Source: Curtobacterium herbarum
GTDB taxonomy: Bacteria; Actinomycetota; Actinomycetes; Actinomycetales; Microbacteriaceae
Direction: 5' to 3'
DNA length: 64,000 bases
Assembly: GCF_016907335.1 (NCBI RefSeq)
Contig: NZ_JAFBBT010000001.1
Location: 372,001 to 436,000 of the forward strand
Below, piece after piece: positions 1 to 9,554 of this stretch. Numbering within the stretch: position 1 is the stretch's first letter; every line of letters begins with the position of its first letter. The translations under genes were made by a program, and so were the position numbers. The notes under the pieces were generated by a model. It had not been told where the DNA came from. It saw nothing but the letters and a program-made list of their open reading frames with translations, and ran no database searches.

Positions 1-623
1 CCGCCCTCGTCGGCGCAGGTCTGGTGCTCGCCCCCGTGGCCGCGCAGGCTGCCCCGGCCGCCAGCGCCGCCAGCGCCTCCTCTTCCGCGTCCGACGCGCG
101 CTCCCCGATCACGGACGTCTCCTACCGCGTCGACCGTGACGCCGTGGTCCTGACCGTCACCGTGGACCGTTTCGCCGACCTCGAGCTCCTCCGCGGGGGC
201 GACGTCGTGGACGGGCAGTTCGCCTCCGGGGCGCGGCCCGTGAACTTCGTGCTCCACGGCACCGGCCTCGACGTGGAGGACCTCGGCATCACCACGCGTG
301 GCGGCGGCCCGGTCGTCCCGGTCCGCGTCGCGTTCGGCACCGCCACCGTCCCGAAGCCGATCGAGCAGTCCACCGAGCGCCAGATCGACCGCTACTCCGC
401 CGACGCACTCGCCGGCCGGTACGACCAGGTCCTCCGGTACCAGGCGCTGCCGGGCGCGACCGTCCAGGTCACGACGAACGGCGTCACGACCTCGGGGGTG
501 GCGGACCGTTTCGGCATCGCGAGTGTCCCGGTCCGCTTCCGTGCCGGTGCGAACCCGCAGTCCGCGGTCCAGACCCTCGACGGCACGACCTCGGTGGCCG
601 ACACGACGACCTGGTGGTTCTGA
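1..623 (+). CDS. secreted protein of unknown function, 5' end outside window
   Basis: The reading frame is already open at base 3, and its first codons encode a hydrophobic stretch ending in VAAQAAPAA. This looks like the end of an export signal peptide, so the true start lies upstream. An internal GTG at 24 would remove the signal and is unlikely to be used. The remaining roughly 180 residues have no cysteine, are polar, and contain alternating beta-type segments (for example VVLTVTVDRF). I do not recognise a family. It is convergent with the next gene, with a long hairpin between them. Confidence 0.6.
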   Translation, partial: ALVGAGLVLAPVAAQAAPAASAASASSSASDARSPITDVSYRVDRDAVVLTVTVDRFADLELLRGGDVVDGQFASGARPVNFVLHGTGLDVEDLGITTRGGGPVVPVRVAFGTATVPKPIEQSTERQIDRYSADALAGRYDQVLRYQALPGATVQVTTNGVTTSGVADRFGIASVPVRFRAGANPQSAVQTLDGTTSVADTTTWWF

Positions 624-652
624 CCCGTCCGGGCGCACCCCGCGGGGAGCAC

Positions 653-698
653 AGCCGGGCAGGCTCGAGGCGCACGTGCGTCTCGGGCCTGCCCGGCT
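653..698. terminator. bidirectional hairpin terminator
   Basis: A 12-bp perfect stem (AGCCGGGCAGGC at 653-664 with its complement at 687-698) continues inward as a nearly perfect CGAGGCGCAC/GTGCGTCTCG helix. It lies between two convergent genes. There is no U-tract, as is usual in high-G+C actinobacteria. Confidence 0.6.
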
Positions 699-751
699 TC
701 GCATCGGCTCGTCACCTGCTCGAACCGGTCGTCCAGACCCGGGTCAGCACG

Positions 752-1246
752 TCACCTGCTGATCTTCGTCATCGTGACGGGTGAGCCGAAGTAGTTGATC
801 TGCCCAGCACCGACGGTGAGCGCCCCGCCGCCCCAGGTGAAGCGCGCACTCCGGCCTCGGGCTGCCGCGCTCGTGATGCGCTTCCAGGACCCGGTGCGTG
901 ATCCCACGCCGGTGTACGCGGTCGGGGAGTTGCTCGTGTTGATCATGCACAGGCTGTCGGCGCTGCAACCCGGTGCGACGAAGGACAGCGCGCGAGAGCC
1001 CGGCTCGAGTTCCACGGCCGCGACGATGGTCGATGAGGTGCCGTCGGTGTAGGTGGCGATCATCCGACCGGTGTCGACGATCTGTTCGATCTCCGCAGCG
1101 GATTGCGCTCCTGCCAGCGTCTGCAGCTCCGTGAGGACGGGGTCGGCGGTGGTGGCGCCGGCGGACTGGGGGGCCACGAGGGCCCCGGCGACGAGTGCAG
1201 CGGCGGTGAGGCCGACGCTCGTGCGGCGCGTGGTCAGGAAGGGCAA
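752..1246 (-). CDS. small secreted protein of unknown function
   Basis: This 164-residue protein starts [10 protein letters not shown] and carries a clear signal peptide (hydrophobic core about residues 10-25, cleavage probably after SAGA). The mature part has a helical region rich in Ala and Glu, then beta-type segments and two cysteines six residues apart ([10 protein letters not shown]), which could form a disulfide outside the cell. The C-terminal third, with [11 protein letters not shown], suggests a small beta-sandwich, but I cannot name a family. An unusually A+T-rich upstream stretch holds a plausible promoter. Confidence 0.6.
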   Translation of the reverse strand: MPFLTTRRTSVGLTAAALVAGALVAPQSAGATTADPVLTELQTLAGAQSAAEIEQIVDTGRMIATYTDGTSSTIVAAVELEPGSRALSFVAPGCSADSLCMINTSNSPTAYTGVGSRTGSWKRITSAAARGRSARFTWGGGALTVGAGQINYFGSPVTMTKISR

Positions 1247-1296
1247 GGTGTCTCCGATCGGTCGGTCGAGGACGCGGTCGTCCCCAGGGATCGCAA

Positions 1297-1324
1297 ACTA
1301 CACACTCCAGGTTCTGAACAGCAA
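1297..1324 (-). promoter_or_regulatory. putative promoter of the small secreted gene
   Basis: On the minus strand, TTGCTG (1324-1319) and TGTAGT (1302-1297) are separated by 16 bp. They lie in a 70-bp stretch that is clearly richer in A+T than its surroundings. Seen by eye only. Confidence 0.35.
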
Positions 1325-1405
1325 GAATACGTACATCACATACCGAAATGCCTGCTTCGGGACGGAGGTCTGCCGACCGGACACGAGCCGCAGCGGCCGC
1401 CCCGC

Positions 1406-1411
1406 TAGGCT
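1406..1411 (+). promoter_or_regulatory. -10 element of purN, leaderless type
   Basis: TAGGCT ends 7 nt before the GTG start of purN. This places the transcription start at or next to the start codon. There is no Shine-Dalgarno sequence in the gap. Confidence 0.5.
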
Positions 1412-1418
1412 TGTCACC

Positions 1419-2012
1419 GTGCTCGAACTGGTCGTCCTGATCTCCGGTACCGGGTCGAACCTCCGAGCCCTGCTCGAGGCGACCCGTGATGCCGAGTACC
1501 CCGCCCGCGTCGTCGCGATCGGGGCCGACCGTGACGCCGAGGGCCTCCAGCTCGGCGAGGAGTACTCGATCCCGACCTTCACGGTCCCGTTCACCCGGTA
1601 CGCCACCCGCGCCGAGTGGGGCGCCGCGCTCGCCGAGCAGATCCGCCCGTGGACGCCGGACCTCCTGGTCCTCTCCGGGCTGATGCGTCTCCTGCCGCCC
1701 GCGGTGGTCGCCGAGTTCGGTCCCGCGGTCATCAACACCCACCCCGCCTACCTGCCGGAGTTCCCCGGGGCGCACGGCGTCCGGGACGCCCTGGCCGCCG
1801 GCGTCACCGAGACCGGCGCGAGCGTCATCGCGGTCGACGACGGTGTCGACAGCGGTCCGATCCTGGCGCAGGAGCGCATCCCGGTCCTGCCCGGCGACAC
1901 CGAGTCGACGCTGCACGACCGCATCAAGCCCGTCGAACGCCGGCTGCTCATCCAGACCGTCCTCGACATCGCCAACGGACACATCGACCTGAAGGGCACC
2001 ACCCCCGCATGA
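1419..2012 (+). CDS. purN: phosphoribosylglycinamide formyltransferase PurN
   Basis: PurN transfers a formyl group from 10-formyltetrahydrofolate to GAR, the third step of cytosolic purine synthesis. The 197-residue product has the expected N-terminal phosphate-binding loop ISGTGSNL. It also has the folate/catalytic region [16 protein letters not shown], where Asn and His are the conserved catalytic pair, and VDSGPIL with the catalytic Asp nearby. Length matches the family. The GTG at 1419 is chosen because it sits just before the conserved [10 protein letters not shown] strand and 7 nt after a -10 hexamer; the frame is open further upstream but has no homology-like sequence. Its stop overlaps the purH start (ATGA), so the two are translationally coupled. 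Confidence 0.95.
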   Translation: MLELVVLISGTGSNLRALLEATRDAEYPARVVAIGADRDAEGLQLGEEYSIPTFTVPFTRYATRAEWGAALAEQIRPWTPDLLVLSGLMRLLPPAVVAEFGPAVINTHPAYLPEFPGAHGVRDALAAGVTETGASVIAVDDGVDSGPILAQERIPVLPGDTESTLHDRIKPVERRLLIQTVLDIANGHIDLKGTTPA

Positions 2013-3667
2013 GCGTGCACGCCGCCGACCCCAGCCTGTACCGCGACCGGGACGTCGTGCCCGTGCGCCGAGCCCTCATCTCGGTGAGTGACAAGTCGGG
2101 GCTGCTCGAGCTCGCCGGTGCGCTCGCCGACAGCGGTGTCGAACTCGTCTCGACGGGCTCCACCGCCCAGACCATCCGCGACGCCGGGTACGCCGTCACG
2201 GACGTCGCGAGCGTCACCGGCTTCCCGGAGTCGCTCGACGGGCGCGTGAAGACCCTGCACCCGGCCGTGCACGCGGGGCTCCTCGCGGACCTGCGGCTCG
2301 CGTCGCACGAGCAGCAGCTCGCCGACCTCGGCATCGCCCCGTTCGAGCTCGTCGTCGTCAACCTGTACCCGTTCGTCGAGACGGTCGCCTCGGGCGCGGA
2401 CACCGCCACCGTGGTCGAGAACGTCGACATCGGCGGCCCGGCGATGGTCCGTGCGTCGGCGAAGAACCACCCGAACGTCGCGATCGTGGTGTCCCCGTCG
2501 TCCTACGCCGAGGTTGTCGAGGCCGTCCGCGCCGGCGGCACGACGCTCGAGCTGCGCAAGCGTCTCGCGGCGCAGGCCTTCGGCCACACCGCGGCGTACG
2601 ACACCGCGGTGGCCAGCTACTTCGCGTCCGAGGTCGTCGTCCCGACCGACACCGCGGCACCGTCCTCCGCGTCCGGTCCGTCCACGGACACCGGCCTGGA
2701 GGCCCCGAGCGCGTTCCCGGAGCACCTCACGTTCTCCGCGGACCACGCCACGACCCTCCGCTACGGCGAGAACGCCCACCAGGCCGCCGCGCTCTACACG
2801 AGCACGAGCGGCACCGGGATCGCCCAGGCGACGCAGCTGCACGGCAAGGAGATGTCGTACAACAACTACGTCGACGCCGATGCCGCGGTCCGTGCCGCGT
2901 ACGACTTCACCGAGCCGGCCGTCGCGATCATCAAGCACGCCAACCCCTGCGGCATCGCGGTCGCCGCCCCCGACGCCGGTGACCCGATCGCCTCGGCGCA
3001 CGCCGCCGCCCACGCGTGCGACCCCCTGTCGGCCTTCGGCGGCGTCATCGCGGCGAACCGGACGGTGACCCGCGGGATGGCCGAGACCATCGCCGACATC
3101 TTCACCGAGGTCGTCGTCGCCCCCGCCTTCGACCCGGACGCGCTCGAGGTCCTGTCCCGGAAGAAGAACATCCGCCTGCTCACGCTGCCGGGGGACTTCG
3201 CGCTCGCCGCGCAGGAGGTCAAGCAGATCTCCGGCGGGTTCCTGGTGCAGGACGCCGACCGCTTCACGACGTTCGACCAGTCGAGCTGGACGCTGGTCTC
3301 CGGCGAGCCCGCCGACGAGCAGACCCTGGCGGACCTGGCGTTCGCGTGGAAGGCCAGCCGCGCGGTGAAGTCGAACGCGATCCTCCTGGCGAACCAGGGC
3401 GCGAGCGTCGGCGTCGGCATGGGGCAGGTCAACCGGGTCGACTCGTGCCACCTCGCGGTGAACCGGGCCGGGGACCGTGCCGCCGGTTCGGTCGCGGCCT
3501 CGGACGCGTTCTTCCCGTTCGCCGACGGCCTGCAGGTGCTCCTCGACGCGGGCGTCCGCGCGGTCGCCCAGCCCGGTGGCAGCCTCCGCGACGACGAGGT
3601 CATCCAGGCGGCGACGGCTGCCGGCGTGACGATGTACCTCACCGGCGAACGCCACTTCTTCCACTGA
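2009..3667 (+). CDS. purH: bifunctional AICAR transformylase / IMP cyclohydrolase PurH
   Basis: PurH performs the last two steps of IMP synthesis: formylation of AICAR with 10-formyl-THF, then ring closure. The 552-residue protein has the two expected parts. An N-terminal MGS-like cyclohydrolase domain (about residues 15-155) contains [13 protein letters not shown] and the loop [13 protein letters not shown]. The AICAR transformylase domain (about 220-552) contains [10 protein letters not shown] and the catalytic KHANPCG. It overlaps purN by 4 nt. A low-complexity stretch rich in Thr, Ser and Pro (about residues 212-230) links the domains. AICAR (ZMP) is also the ligand of the riboswitch that precedes glyA in this window. 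Confidence 0.97.
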   Translation: MSVHAADPSLYRDRDVVPVRRALISVSDKSGLLELAGALADSGVELVSTGSTAQTIRDAGYAVTDVASVTGFPESLDGRVKTLHPAVHAGLLADLRLASHEQQLADLGIAPFELVVVNLYPFVETVASGADTATVVENVDIGGPAMVRASAKNHPNVAIVVSPSSYAEVVEAVRAGGTTLELRKRLAAQAFGHTAAYDTAVASYFASEVVVPTDTAAPSSASGPSTDTGLEAPSAFPEHLTFSADHATTLRYGENAHQAAALYTSTSGTGIAQATQLHGKEMSYNNYVDADAAVRAAYDFTEPAVAIIKHANPCGIAVAAPDAGDPIASAHAAAHACDPLSAFGGVIAANRTVTRGMAETIADIFTEVVVAPAFDPDALEVLSRKKNIRLLTLPGDFALAAQEVKQISGGFLVQDADRFTTFDQSSWTLVSGEPADEQTLADLAFAWKASRAVKSNAILLANQGASVGVGMGQVNRVDSCHLAVNRAGDRAAGSVAASDAFFPFADGLQVLLDAGVRAVAQPGGSLRDDEVIQAATAAGVTMYLTGERHFFH

Positions 3668-3717
3668 GTCCAGTCCGACCCCGTGTCGACCGGGGTGCGA
3701 CCAGCACGCGATCCTGG

Positions 3718-3747
3718 TTGCGCCCTGGGAGTCCGTGCCGATAGTCT
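3718..3747 (+). promoter_or_regulatory. putative promoter of the ABC exporter leader
   Basis: TTGCGC (3718-3723) and TAGTCT (3742-3747) have an 18-bp spacer. Transcription from here would give a leader of about 380 nt before the first exporter gene. The 465-bp gap after purH holds this promoter, a short ORF and a small CCCCG/CGGGG hairpin (4021-4032). Confidence 0.35.
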
Positions 3748-3834
3748 GCAAGGCTCCGCGACCTCATCGCTGACGGCTTCTCGAGTCGGCAGCACCGCGG
3801 GCACGACGGTGACGACGACGAGACTGGAGTGACG

Positions 3835-3933
3835 ATGGACACGACGACCGGCACCACCGCAACGGCTGCCCGGACGCGATCGACGTCCATCGGCACGGCC
3901 GCTCCCGGCGTCCCGACACCGCCGTCCGCCTAG
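3835..3933 (+). CDS. possible 32-residue leader peptide before the ABC exporter
   Basis: An ATG preceded by GGAG opens a 32-codon ORF that starts MDTTTGTTATAART, is rich in Thr, Ala and Pro, and stops at TAG 3933. It sits 200 nt before the exporter genes, inside the predicted leader. Small upstream ORFs in such leaders can control antibiotic-efflux genes by ribosome stalling. Whether this one is translated cannot be told from sequence alone. The composition is simple and chance is a real alternative. Confidence 0.3.
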   Translation: MDTTTGTTATAARTRSTSIGTAAPGVPTPPSA

Positions 3934-4132
3934 GCGCACGACCGGCCCCACCCGCCCCACGGGCGACGCCGTACCAGCGGCGTCGGCGCAACCCGAGGGT
4001 CATCGCGTCTCCGCGGTGGACCCCGAGCGGGGAACGAGCCGACCAGACCACGCAACGCACCCCGGGCCTCCCGTCCGGTCAGCCGCAACCTGACCGCACC
4101 GGCGCCCGTACGAAGCACGAGGACGCACACGC

Positions 4133-5959
4133 ATGTCCCAGGTACCCCACCGGGAACCGGCGCCGACACCGGCGCGCCCATCCACCGCCCGCGCGATCGC
4201 GCGCATCTGGCCCTACGTCAAGCCGTACCGATGGCGGCTCTTCGGCGGCATGCTGGCGGCGCTCGGCGCCTCCGTCGTCGCGCTCGTCATCCCCTACGTG
4301 CTGCAGGCACTCGTCGACGGACCGCTCGCGTCCGGTGACGGCAGCCGCATCTGGCCCGCCGGACTCGGCGTGCTGGCGCTCGGCATCCTCGAGGCGTTCT
4401 TCATCGCCTCCCGCCGGAAGATGGTCATGCGGCCGTCGACCCGGATCGAGGCGAGCATGCGCAACGCGCTGTACGCCAAGCTGCAGGACCTGCCCGTCGC
4501 GTTCCACGACCGCTGGGAGTCCGGGCAGCTGCTGTCCCGCTCGGTGTCCGACCTGTCGCTGATCCGCCGCTGGTTGGCCTTCGGCATCGTGCTGCTCGTC
4601 GTCAACGTCGTGACGATCGTCATCGGCTTCGGCGTGCTGTTCACCTTCGGGTGGCAGCTCGGCCTGATCTTCCTGGTCGCCTCGATCCCGGTCTGGGTGA
4701 ACAGCGTCCTGTTCGAGCGGAAGTACTCGATCGTCGCCCGCCGCAGCCAGGACCAGGTCGGCGACCTGGCCACCAGCGTCGAACAGTCGGTGCACGGCAT
4801 CCGCGTGCTCAAGGCGTTCGGTCGCGGCCGGTACAAGCTCGACGAGTTCGCCGAGCAGGCCGAACAGCTGCGCGGCACCGAGATCGAGAAGGCGAAGGCG
4901 ATCGCCGCGATCTGGTTCTGGCTGCTGCTCGTGCCGGACGTGGCGTTCGCGCTCTGTCTGCTCGCCGGCATCTGGCTCGCCAGCCAGGGGGAACTGAGCG
5001 TCGGCCAGCTGTTCGCGTTCTTCGCGACGGCGACCGTGCTGCGGTTCCCGATCGAGTCGATCGGCTTCTTCCTGTCGATGACGTTCGACACCCGCACCGC
5101 CGTCGACCGGTTCTTCGAGGTCATGGACTCCGAGAACACGATCACCGACCCGGCAGCGCCGAAGACCATCGCCGAGCCGCACGGAGCGCTGTCGTTCAAC
5201 GCGACGCACTTCCGTTACCAGGACTCCCCGCCGCAGTTCCCCGACCTGGTGAACGGCGTCGAGCTGCAGCTGCGGCCGGGCGAGACGATGGCGCTCGTCG
5301 GGCTCACCGGGTCCGGCAAGACGACGCTGCTCTCACTCGTCCCGCGGCTGTACGACGTGACCGGGGGATCGGTCACGATCGACGGTGTCGACGTCCGCGA
5401 CCTCACCCGCGCCGAACTCCGCCGCCACGTCGGGGTCGCGTTCGAGGACGCCACGCTCTTCTCGTCCAGCGTCCGCGACAACGTCCTGCTCGGTCGGCCG
5501 GACCTGTCCGGTGCCGAGGCCGACCGCGTGATGCGTGAGGCGCTCGACATCGCGCAGGCGTCCTTCGTCGACGACCTGCCGGACGGCGTCGACACCCGCG
5601 TCGGCGAAGAGGGGCTGTCCCTCTCCGGCGGCCAGCGGCAGCGTCTGGCACTCGCCCGGGCGATCGCCGCGCGGCCCAGCGTGCTCGTCCTCGATGACCC
5701 GCTGTCCGCGCTCGACGTCGACACCGAGGCGCGCGTCGAGGCCGGGCTCCGCCGGGTCCTCGCCGAGACGACCTCGCTGATCGTCGCCCACCGTCCGTCC
5801 ACCGTGACCCTCGCCGACCGCGTGGCACTCATGGAGAACGGGCGCGTCACCGCCGTCGGCACCCACTCGGAGCTGATGGCCACCAACGAGCACTACCGCT
5901 TCGTCATCTCGTCGCTCGACGACGACGACGCCGAGGACCGAGAGGAGGCGATGGCATGA
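4133..5959 (+). CDS. ABC exporter half-transporter, subunit with degenerate catalytic site
   Basis: This 608-residue membrane protein combines six transmembrane helices (about residues 35-315) with a C-terminal ATPase domain. It has Walker A (GLTGSGKTT, near 389), signature (LSGGQRQR), Walker B ([12 protein letters not shown], near 519) and H-loop (IVAHRPST). Two residues are non-canonical. The glutamate after Walker B is Asp, and the Q-loop glutamine is replaced by Glu (VAFEDATLF). This is the pattern of the weak-site subunit in heterodimeric exporters such as TM287/288-type pumps. The ATG follows GAGGA by a short spacer. The gene overlaps its partner by ATGA. The substrate is unknown; drugs or lipids are usual for the class. 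Confidence 0.9.
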   Translation: MSQVPHREPAPTPARPSTARAIARIWPYVKPYRWRLFGGMLAALGASVVALVIPYVLQALVDGPLASGDGSRIWPAGLGVLALGILEAFFIASRRKMVMRPSTRIEASMRNALYAKLQDLPVAFHDRWESGQLLSRSVSDLSLIRRWLAFGIVLLVVNVVTIVIGFGVLFTFGWQLGLIFLVASIPVWVNSVLFERKYSIVARRSQDQVGDLATSVEQSVHGIRVLKAFGRGRYKLDEFAEQAEQLRGTEIEKAKAIAAIWFWLLLVPDVAFALCLLAGIWLASQGELSVGQLFAFFATATVLRFPIESIGFFLSMTFDTRTAVDRFFEVMDSENTITDPAAPKTIAEPHGALSFNATHFRYQDSPPQFPDLVNGVELQLRPGETMALVGLTGSGKTTLLSLVPRLYDVTGGSVTIDGVDVRDLTRAELRRHVGVAFEDATLFSSSVRDNVLLGRPDLSGAEADRVMREALDIAQASFVDDLPDGVDTRVGEEGLSLSGGQRQRLALARAIAARPSVLVLDDPLSALDVDTEARVEAGLRRVLAETTSLIVAHRPSTVTLADRVALMENGRVTAVGTHSELMATNEHYRFVISSLDDDDAEDREEAMA

Positions 5960-7890
5960 GCAACGAGACCGACCAGGACCGGCCCGTGACCGTCGATCAG
6001 GAGCCGGGGGGTTCGGTGCCGATCGCGCAGGTCGGCACCGGCACGCAGGCGGCCGAGGCAGCAGCCCCGGTCACCGCGTCCATCACCGTGCACGGGACAC
6101 GCGGCGAGGAGCGCGAGGACTTCACGAAGGCCGAGAGCCGTCGCCTCCGCGGTCGTTCGCTGTCGCTGCTCAGCTCGCTCGCGGCACCGCTCAAGGCCCG
6201 GCTGTGGGGCATCGCCGTCGTCGTGGTGCTCTCCACCGGCGGGCAGGTCGCCGGCCCGACGCTGATCGCCTGGGGCATCGACAACGCCCTGCCCGCCGTG
6301 CTCGACCGGGACGACTGGATGCCGGCGTTCCTGGTCGTCGGGCTGTACATCACGATCGCGGTCGTCGGTGCGGTCCTCACCGCCTGGTACACGGTGCTGG
6401 CGGCGCGGATCAGCCAGGCGATCCTCTTCGACCTCCGCAAGCGGGTGTTCCTGCACACGCAGCGGCTGTCGCTGGAGTTCCACGAGACCTACACGTCCGG
6501 GCGGATCATCTCGCGGCAGACGAGCGACCTGGACTCCATCCGCGAACTGCTCGACTCCGGGTTGAACCAGCTCATCCAGGGCGTGCTGTACATGGTGTTC
6601 ACCGCGGTGGCGCTCGTGTTCCTCGACCCGACCTCGGGCCTGGTGCTCGCGATCGCCCTGGTGCCGCTGTGGTTCCTGACGCGGTGGTTCCAGCAGCGTT
6701 CGTCGCAGCTGTTCCGCTCCACCCGGACGACGAGTGCCCGCGTGATCGTGCACTTCGTCGAGACGATGACGGGCATCCGGGCGGTGCAGGCGTTCCGGAA
6801 GGAGTCCCGCAACGAGACCGAGTACGGCGAGCAGGTCGAGCTGAACCGGCAGGCCAACGCCCGCGTGTTCAACCTGTTCGGGATCTTCGACCCGGGCCTG
6901 GTCCTCATCGGCAACGCGACCCTGGCGGCCGTCGTCGTGGTCGGCGGCTTCCGCGTCGTCAGCGGATCGCTGGAGATCGGTGCGCTGCTCGCGGTCGCGC
7001 TGTACGCCAAGCGGTTCTTCGACCCGGCGCAGGAACTCGCGATGTTCTACAACAGCTACCAGTCGGCGTCGGCGGCGATGGAGAAGATCTCCGGCGTCCT
7101 CGAGGAGCGGCCGAGCGTGCCGGACCCCGCGAAGCCGACGAAGCTGCCGGACGCCCGGGGCCGGATCGACTTCGACCACGTGGAGTTCGCGTACACGGCC
7201 GACCGGGTGGTGCTGCCGGAGTTCGACCTGCACATCCCGTCCGGCCAGACGATCGCGCTCGTCGGGTCCACGGGTGCCGGCAAGTCGACGCTCGCGAAGC
7301 TGATGGCCCGGTTCTACGATCCGACCTCGGGCACGGTGACGCTCGACGGCATCGACCTGCGGGACCTCGACCCGAAGGACATGCGCCGCGCCATCGTCAT
7401 GGTGACGCAGGAGGCGTACCTGTTCTCCGGTTCGGTCGCGGACAACATCGAGCTCGGCCGACCGGGGGCGTCGCGTGCGGAGATCGAGTCGGCGGCGAAG
7501 GCCGTCGGCGCGCACGAGTTCATCATGGCGCTGCCGGACGGCTACGACACCGACGTGAACAAACGGGGCGGCCGCGTGTCGGCGGGTCAGCGGCAGCTGC
7601 TGTCGTTCGCCCGGGCGTTCCTCGCCGACCCGAAGGTGCTCATCCTCGACGAGGCCACGGCGTCGCTCGACATCCCGTCGGAGCGCCTGGTGCAGGAGGG
7701 TCTCGAGACCCTGCTCGCCGACCGCACCGCCGTGATCATCGCGCACCGCCTGTCCACGGTCGCGATCGCCCACCGGGTGCTCGTGATGGAGTACGGCCGG
7801 ATCGTGGAGGACGGCACGCCCGCCGACCTCATCGCGGGCACCGGCCGGTTCGCCCAGCTGCACGCCGCCTGGCGGGACTCGCTGGTCTAG
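5956..7890 (+). CDS. ABC exporter half-transporter, subunit with canonical catalytic site
   Basis: The second half-transporter has 644 residues, with a soluble, charged N-terminal extension of about 65 residues before the first membrane helix. Its ATPase domain has Walker [10 protein letters not shown] (near 436), Q-loop VTQEAYLF, Walker [13 protein letters not shown] with the catalytic Glu, and H-loop IIAHRLST. Its signature motif is SAGQ instead of SGGQ. In a head-to-tail dimer that motif faces the partner's Asp-containing Walker B, so one ATP site is degenerate on both sides and the other is complete. Translation is coupled to the upstream gene through ATGA. A strong hairpin follows the stop. 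Confidence 0.92.
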   Translation: MSNETDQDRPVTVDQEPGGSVPIAQVGTGTQAAEAAAPVTASITVHGTRGEEREDFTKAESRRLRGRSLSLLSSLAAPLKARLWGIAVVVVLSTGGQVAGPTLIAWGIDNALPAVLDRDDWMPAFLVVGLYITIAVVGAVLTAWYTVLAARISQAILFDLRKRVFLHTQRLSLEFHETYTSGRIISRQTSDLDSIRELLDSGLNQLIQGVLYMVFTAVALVFLDPTSGLVLAIALVPLWFLTRWFQQRSSQLFRSTRTTSARVIVHFVETMTGIRAVQAFRKESRNETEYGEQVELNRQANARVFNLFGIFDPGLVLIGNATLAAVVVVGGFRVVSGSLEIGALLAVALYAKRFFDPAQELAMFYNSYQSASAAMEKISGVLEERPSVPDPAKPTKLPDARGRIDFDHVEFAYTADRVVLPEFDLHIPSGQTIALVGSTGAGKSTLAKLMARFYDPTSGTVTLDGIDLRDLDPKDMRRAIVMVTQEAYLFSGSVADNIELGRPGASRAEIESAAKAVGAHEFIMALPDGYDTDVNKRGGRVSAGQRQLLSFARAFLADPKVLILDEATASLDIPSERLVQEGLETLLADRTAVIIAHRLSTVAIAHRVLVMEYGRIVEDGTPADLIAGTGRFAQLHAAWRDSLV

Positions 7891-7910
7891 TCCGTCCTCG
7901 CTGCCGTATG

Positions 7911-7944
7911 CACATCGCGCCCCGTCCCGACGGGGCGCGATGTG
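7911..7944 (+). terminator. hairpin terminator after ABC exporter genes
   Basis: A perfect 15-bp stem (CACATCGCGCCCCGT at 7911-7925 with its complement at 7930-7944) encloses a CCCG loop, 20 nt after the exporter stop codon. Confidence 0.75.
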
Positions 7945-7969
7945 TGTTCCGGGGTGCGATGCTTGGGGG

Positions 7970-8446
7970 ATGAGCCACAACGACGGACAGTCGGACGACG
8001 TGCAGCCGGGCGGTGTCGCGCTGCGCGACCCGTTCGTCGGGGCACCCTTCACGGAGGCCGTCCGACGGTTCTGGCGGAAGTACACCGTGTTCACCGGGCG
8101 GGCGTCGCGCTCCGAGTTCTGGTGGTGGTGGCTGACCTCGTTCGCGATCGGCCTGGTGCTGCAGCTCGTGCCGCAGGCGTTCACCCCGGACGCCCCGCTG
8201 CTGGAGAACCCGGTCGGCTCGTACCTGTTCGTGCTGTGGGCGGTCGTCACCCTGATCGGTGGGCTCGCCCTGGGCGCGCGACGACTGCACGACGCGAACC
8301 GGTCCGGCTTCTGGCAGTTCCTGCACGTGCTGCCGGGCATCGGGTCGCTCGTGCTGTTCGTGATGTTCCTGCTGCCGTCGAACCCGAAGGGCACCCGGTT
8401 CGACCTGCTGCCCGGCGCGGCGGCGACGACCGCGCGGAAGCGCTAG
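7970..8446 (+). CDS. DUF805 family membrane protein
   Basis: The 158-residue product has the DUF805 pattern. An N-terminal segment contains FTGRASRSEFWWWWL (about residues 40-56), followed by three to four membrane helices with the conserved ARRLHDANRSGFW between them. The family is widespread and its function is unknown. ATG 7970 is chosen because the upstream part of the frame runs through the terminator hairpin of the preceding genes. The stop codon TAG lies inside the GCTAGC duplicated by the IS insertion that follows, so the insertion left this gene intact. Confidence 0.85.
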   Translation: MSHNDGQSDDVQPGGVALRDPFVGAPFTEAVRRFWRKYTVFTGRASRSEFWWWWLTSFAIGLVLQLVPQAFTPDAPLLENPVGSYLFVLWAVVTLIGGLALGARRLHDANRSGFWQFLHVLPGIGSLVLFVMFLLPSNPKGTRFDLLPGAAATTARKR

Positions 8447-8447
8447 C
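8442..8447. repeat. left target-site duplication GCTAGC
   Basis: GCTAGC directly precedes the left IS end and is repeated after the right end at 9549-9554. The NCTAGN form is the known target preference of IS481. The stop codon of the DUF805 gene and the stop of the transposase both lie in this hexamer. Confidence 0.85.
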
Positions 8448-9432
8448 TGTGGTGTCCAGGCAGGTTGTTGAGTCTGCTGATGGGTGGCGCTCCGATGGCG
8501 GAGTGGGTTCTGTGGTGATTGTAGAAGTGGAGCCAGCCGGGGAGTGCCGCTCGGCGTTCGGTCTCTGAGCTGTAGAAGCGGGCGTATGCCCAGCCCTCGC
8601 CGAGGGTGCGGTGGAACCGCTCGATCTTCCCGTTCGTCTGCGGCCGGTACGGGCGAGTTTTCTTCGGTGTGATCCCGAGCACGGAGCATGCGTCGGCCCA
8701 GGCGTGGGACGTGTAGGCGGATCCGTTGTCGGAGAGCACCCGCTCGACCGTGACGCCGCGATCGGTGAACCAGGCAACAGCTCGTTGCAGGACACCGATC
8801 GCGGTGATCGCTTTCTCGTCGGTGTGGATCTCCGCGTAGGCGACGCGGGAGTGGTCGTCGATGACGGTGTGCACGAACGCCCGACCGATCAACGGTCCTC
8901 TGGTTGCTGATCGTGGTTTGTCCGGTGTCGCTGCCCGGTTCCGGTCGCCCTGCTGCCGCCCAACGAACCGCCAGCCACCACCGTCAGGGATGTTGCCGAA
9001 CTTCGTCACGTCCACGTGGATCATCGCACCGGGCTTGTCATGTTCGTAGCGGCGGATCGGCTCACCGGTGATCCGATCGATGTGTGACAGCCGGTTGATG
9101 CGGCACCGCACCAGGACCGCATGCACCGTCGACGCCGGCAGGCCCAGCTCACCGCCGATCTGCACCGGCCCGAGGCGGCGCCGCCACCTCGCCTTCACGA
9201 TCTGCTTGACCAGTTCCGGCGGCGTCTTCGCTGGTATCCGGTGCGGGCGGCTGGATCGATCCGTCATTCCCGCAGCACCCTCGGCTCGATACCGGGCAGC
9301 CCATTTCCGGGCTGTGACTGGAGACACCATGAACAGTTTCGCCGCCATGGTCGCGGGCCAACTGCCCTCGACGATCAGCTTCGCGAGGCGAAGACGGGCA
9401 CGCGGGGTCAGCGCAGCGTTAGCGTGGGACAC
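8443..9432 (-). CDS. IS481-family transposase (DDE type)
   Basis: The 329-residue protein has an N-terminal helix-turn-helix region beginning SHANAALTPRARLRLA, typical of IS481 proteins, and an rve/DDE integrase core. The likely catalytic residues are Asp in HVDVTKFG, Asp in LSDNGSAYTS and Glu in NGKIERFHRTL. The start is the GTG at 9432 because AGGAGG lies 5 nt before it; the frame extends further upstream without support. The last codon and the TAG stop are completed by target DNA: the element itself ends in ACA, and GCTAG from the duplicated target supplies Ser and the stop. Seemingly intact and active. Confidence 0.92.
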   Translation of the reverse strand: MSHANAALTPRARLRLAKLIVEGSWPATMAAKLFMVSPVTARKWAARYRAEGAAGMTDRSSRPHRIPAKTPPELVKQIVKARWRRRLGPVQIGGELGLPASTVHAVLVRCRINRLSHIDRITGEPIRRYEHDKPGAMIHVDVTKFGNIPDGGGWRFVGRQQGDRNRAATPDKPRSATRGPLIGRAFVHTVIDDHSRVAYAEIHTDEKAITAIGVLQRAVAWFTDRGVTVERVLSDNGSAYTSHAWADACSVLGITPKKTRPYRPQTNGKIERFHRTLGEGWAYARFYSSETERRAALPGWLHFYNHHRTHSAIGAPPISRLNNLPGHHS

Positions 9433-9548
9433 GAAGGCCTCCTGGTCGGTGAAGCGGTTCCTTAGACAGCTCCACTCCACCACCGGGAGGCCTTCTTCGA
9501 TCAACGCGTCAACGACCGGCTGACGACACAACGTCCCTGGACATCACA
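8448..9548 (-). mobile_element. IS481-family insertion sequence, 1101 bp, complete
   Basis: The left end reads TGTGGTGTCCAGGCAGGTTG (8448-8467). The right end, read inward, is TGTGATGTCCAGGGACGTTG (9548-9529), giving 17 of 20 matches. Flanking GCTAGC duplications show a recent, simple transposition. The element encodes one intact transposase on the minus strand that fills it almost end to end. It sits exactly between the convergent DUF805 and alkyltransferase-like genes, and both keep their stop codons. Confidence 0.9.
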
Positions 9549-9554
9549 GCTAGC
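9549..9554. repeat. right target-site duplication GCTAGC
   Basis: This second copy of the hexamer follows the right IS end directly. The TAG stop of the alkyltransferase-like gene (minus strand, 9552-9550) is inside it. Confidence 0.85.

Noticed and set aside
744-1982. Open frame of 412 codons on the minus strand
   Set aside because: It runs antisense through purN and the secreted gene. Its product is a random Arg/Gly/Asp-rich sequence typical of the shadow frame in 70% G+C DNA.
5893-8394. Open frame of 833 codons on the minus strand
   Set aside because: It is antisense to the second exporter gene and the DUF805 gene, both with full domain motifs. It has no recognisable motif of its own.
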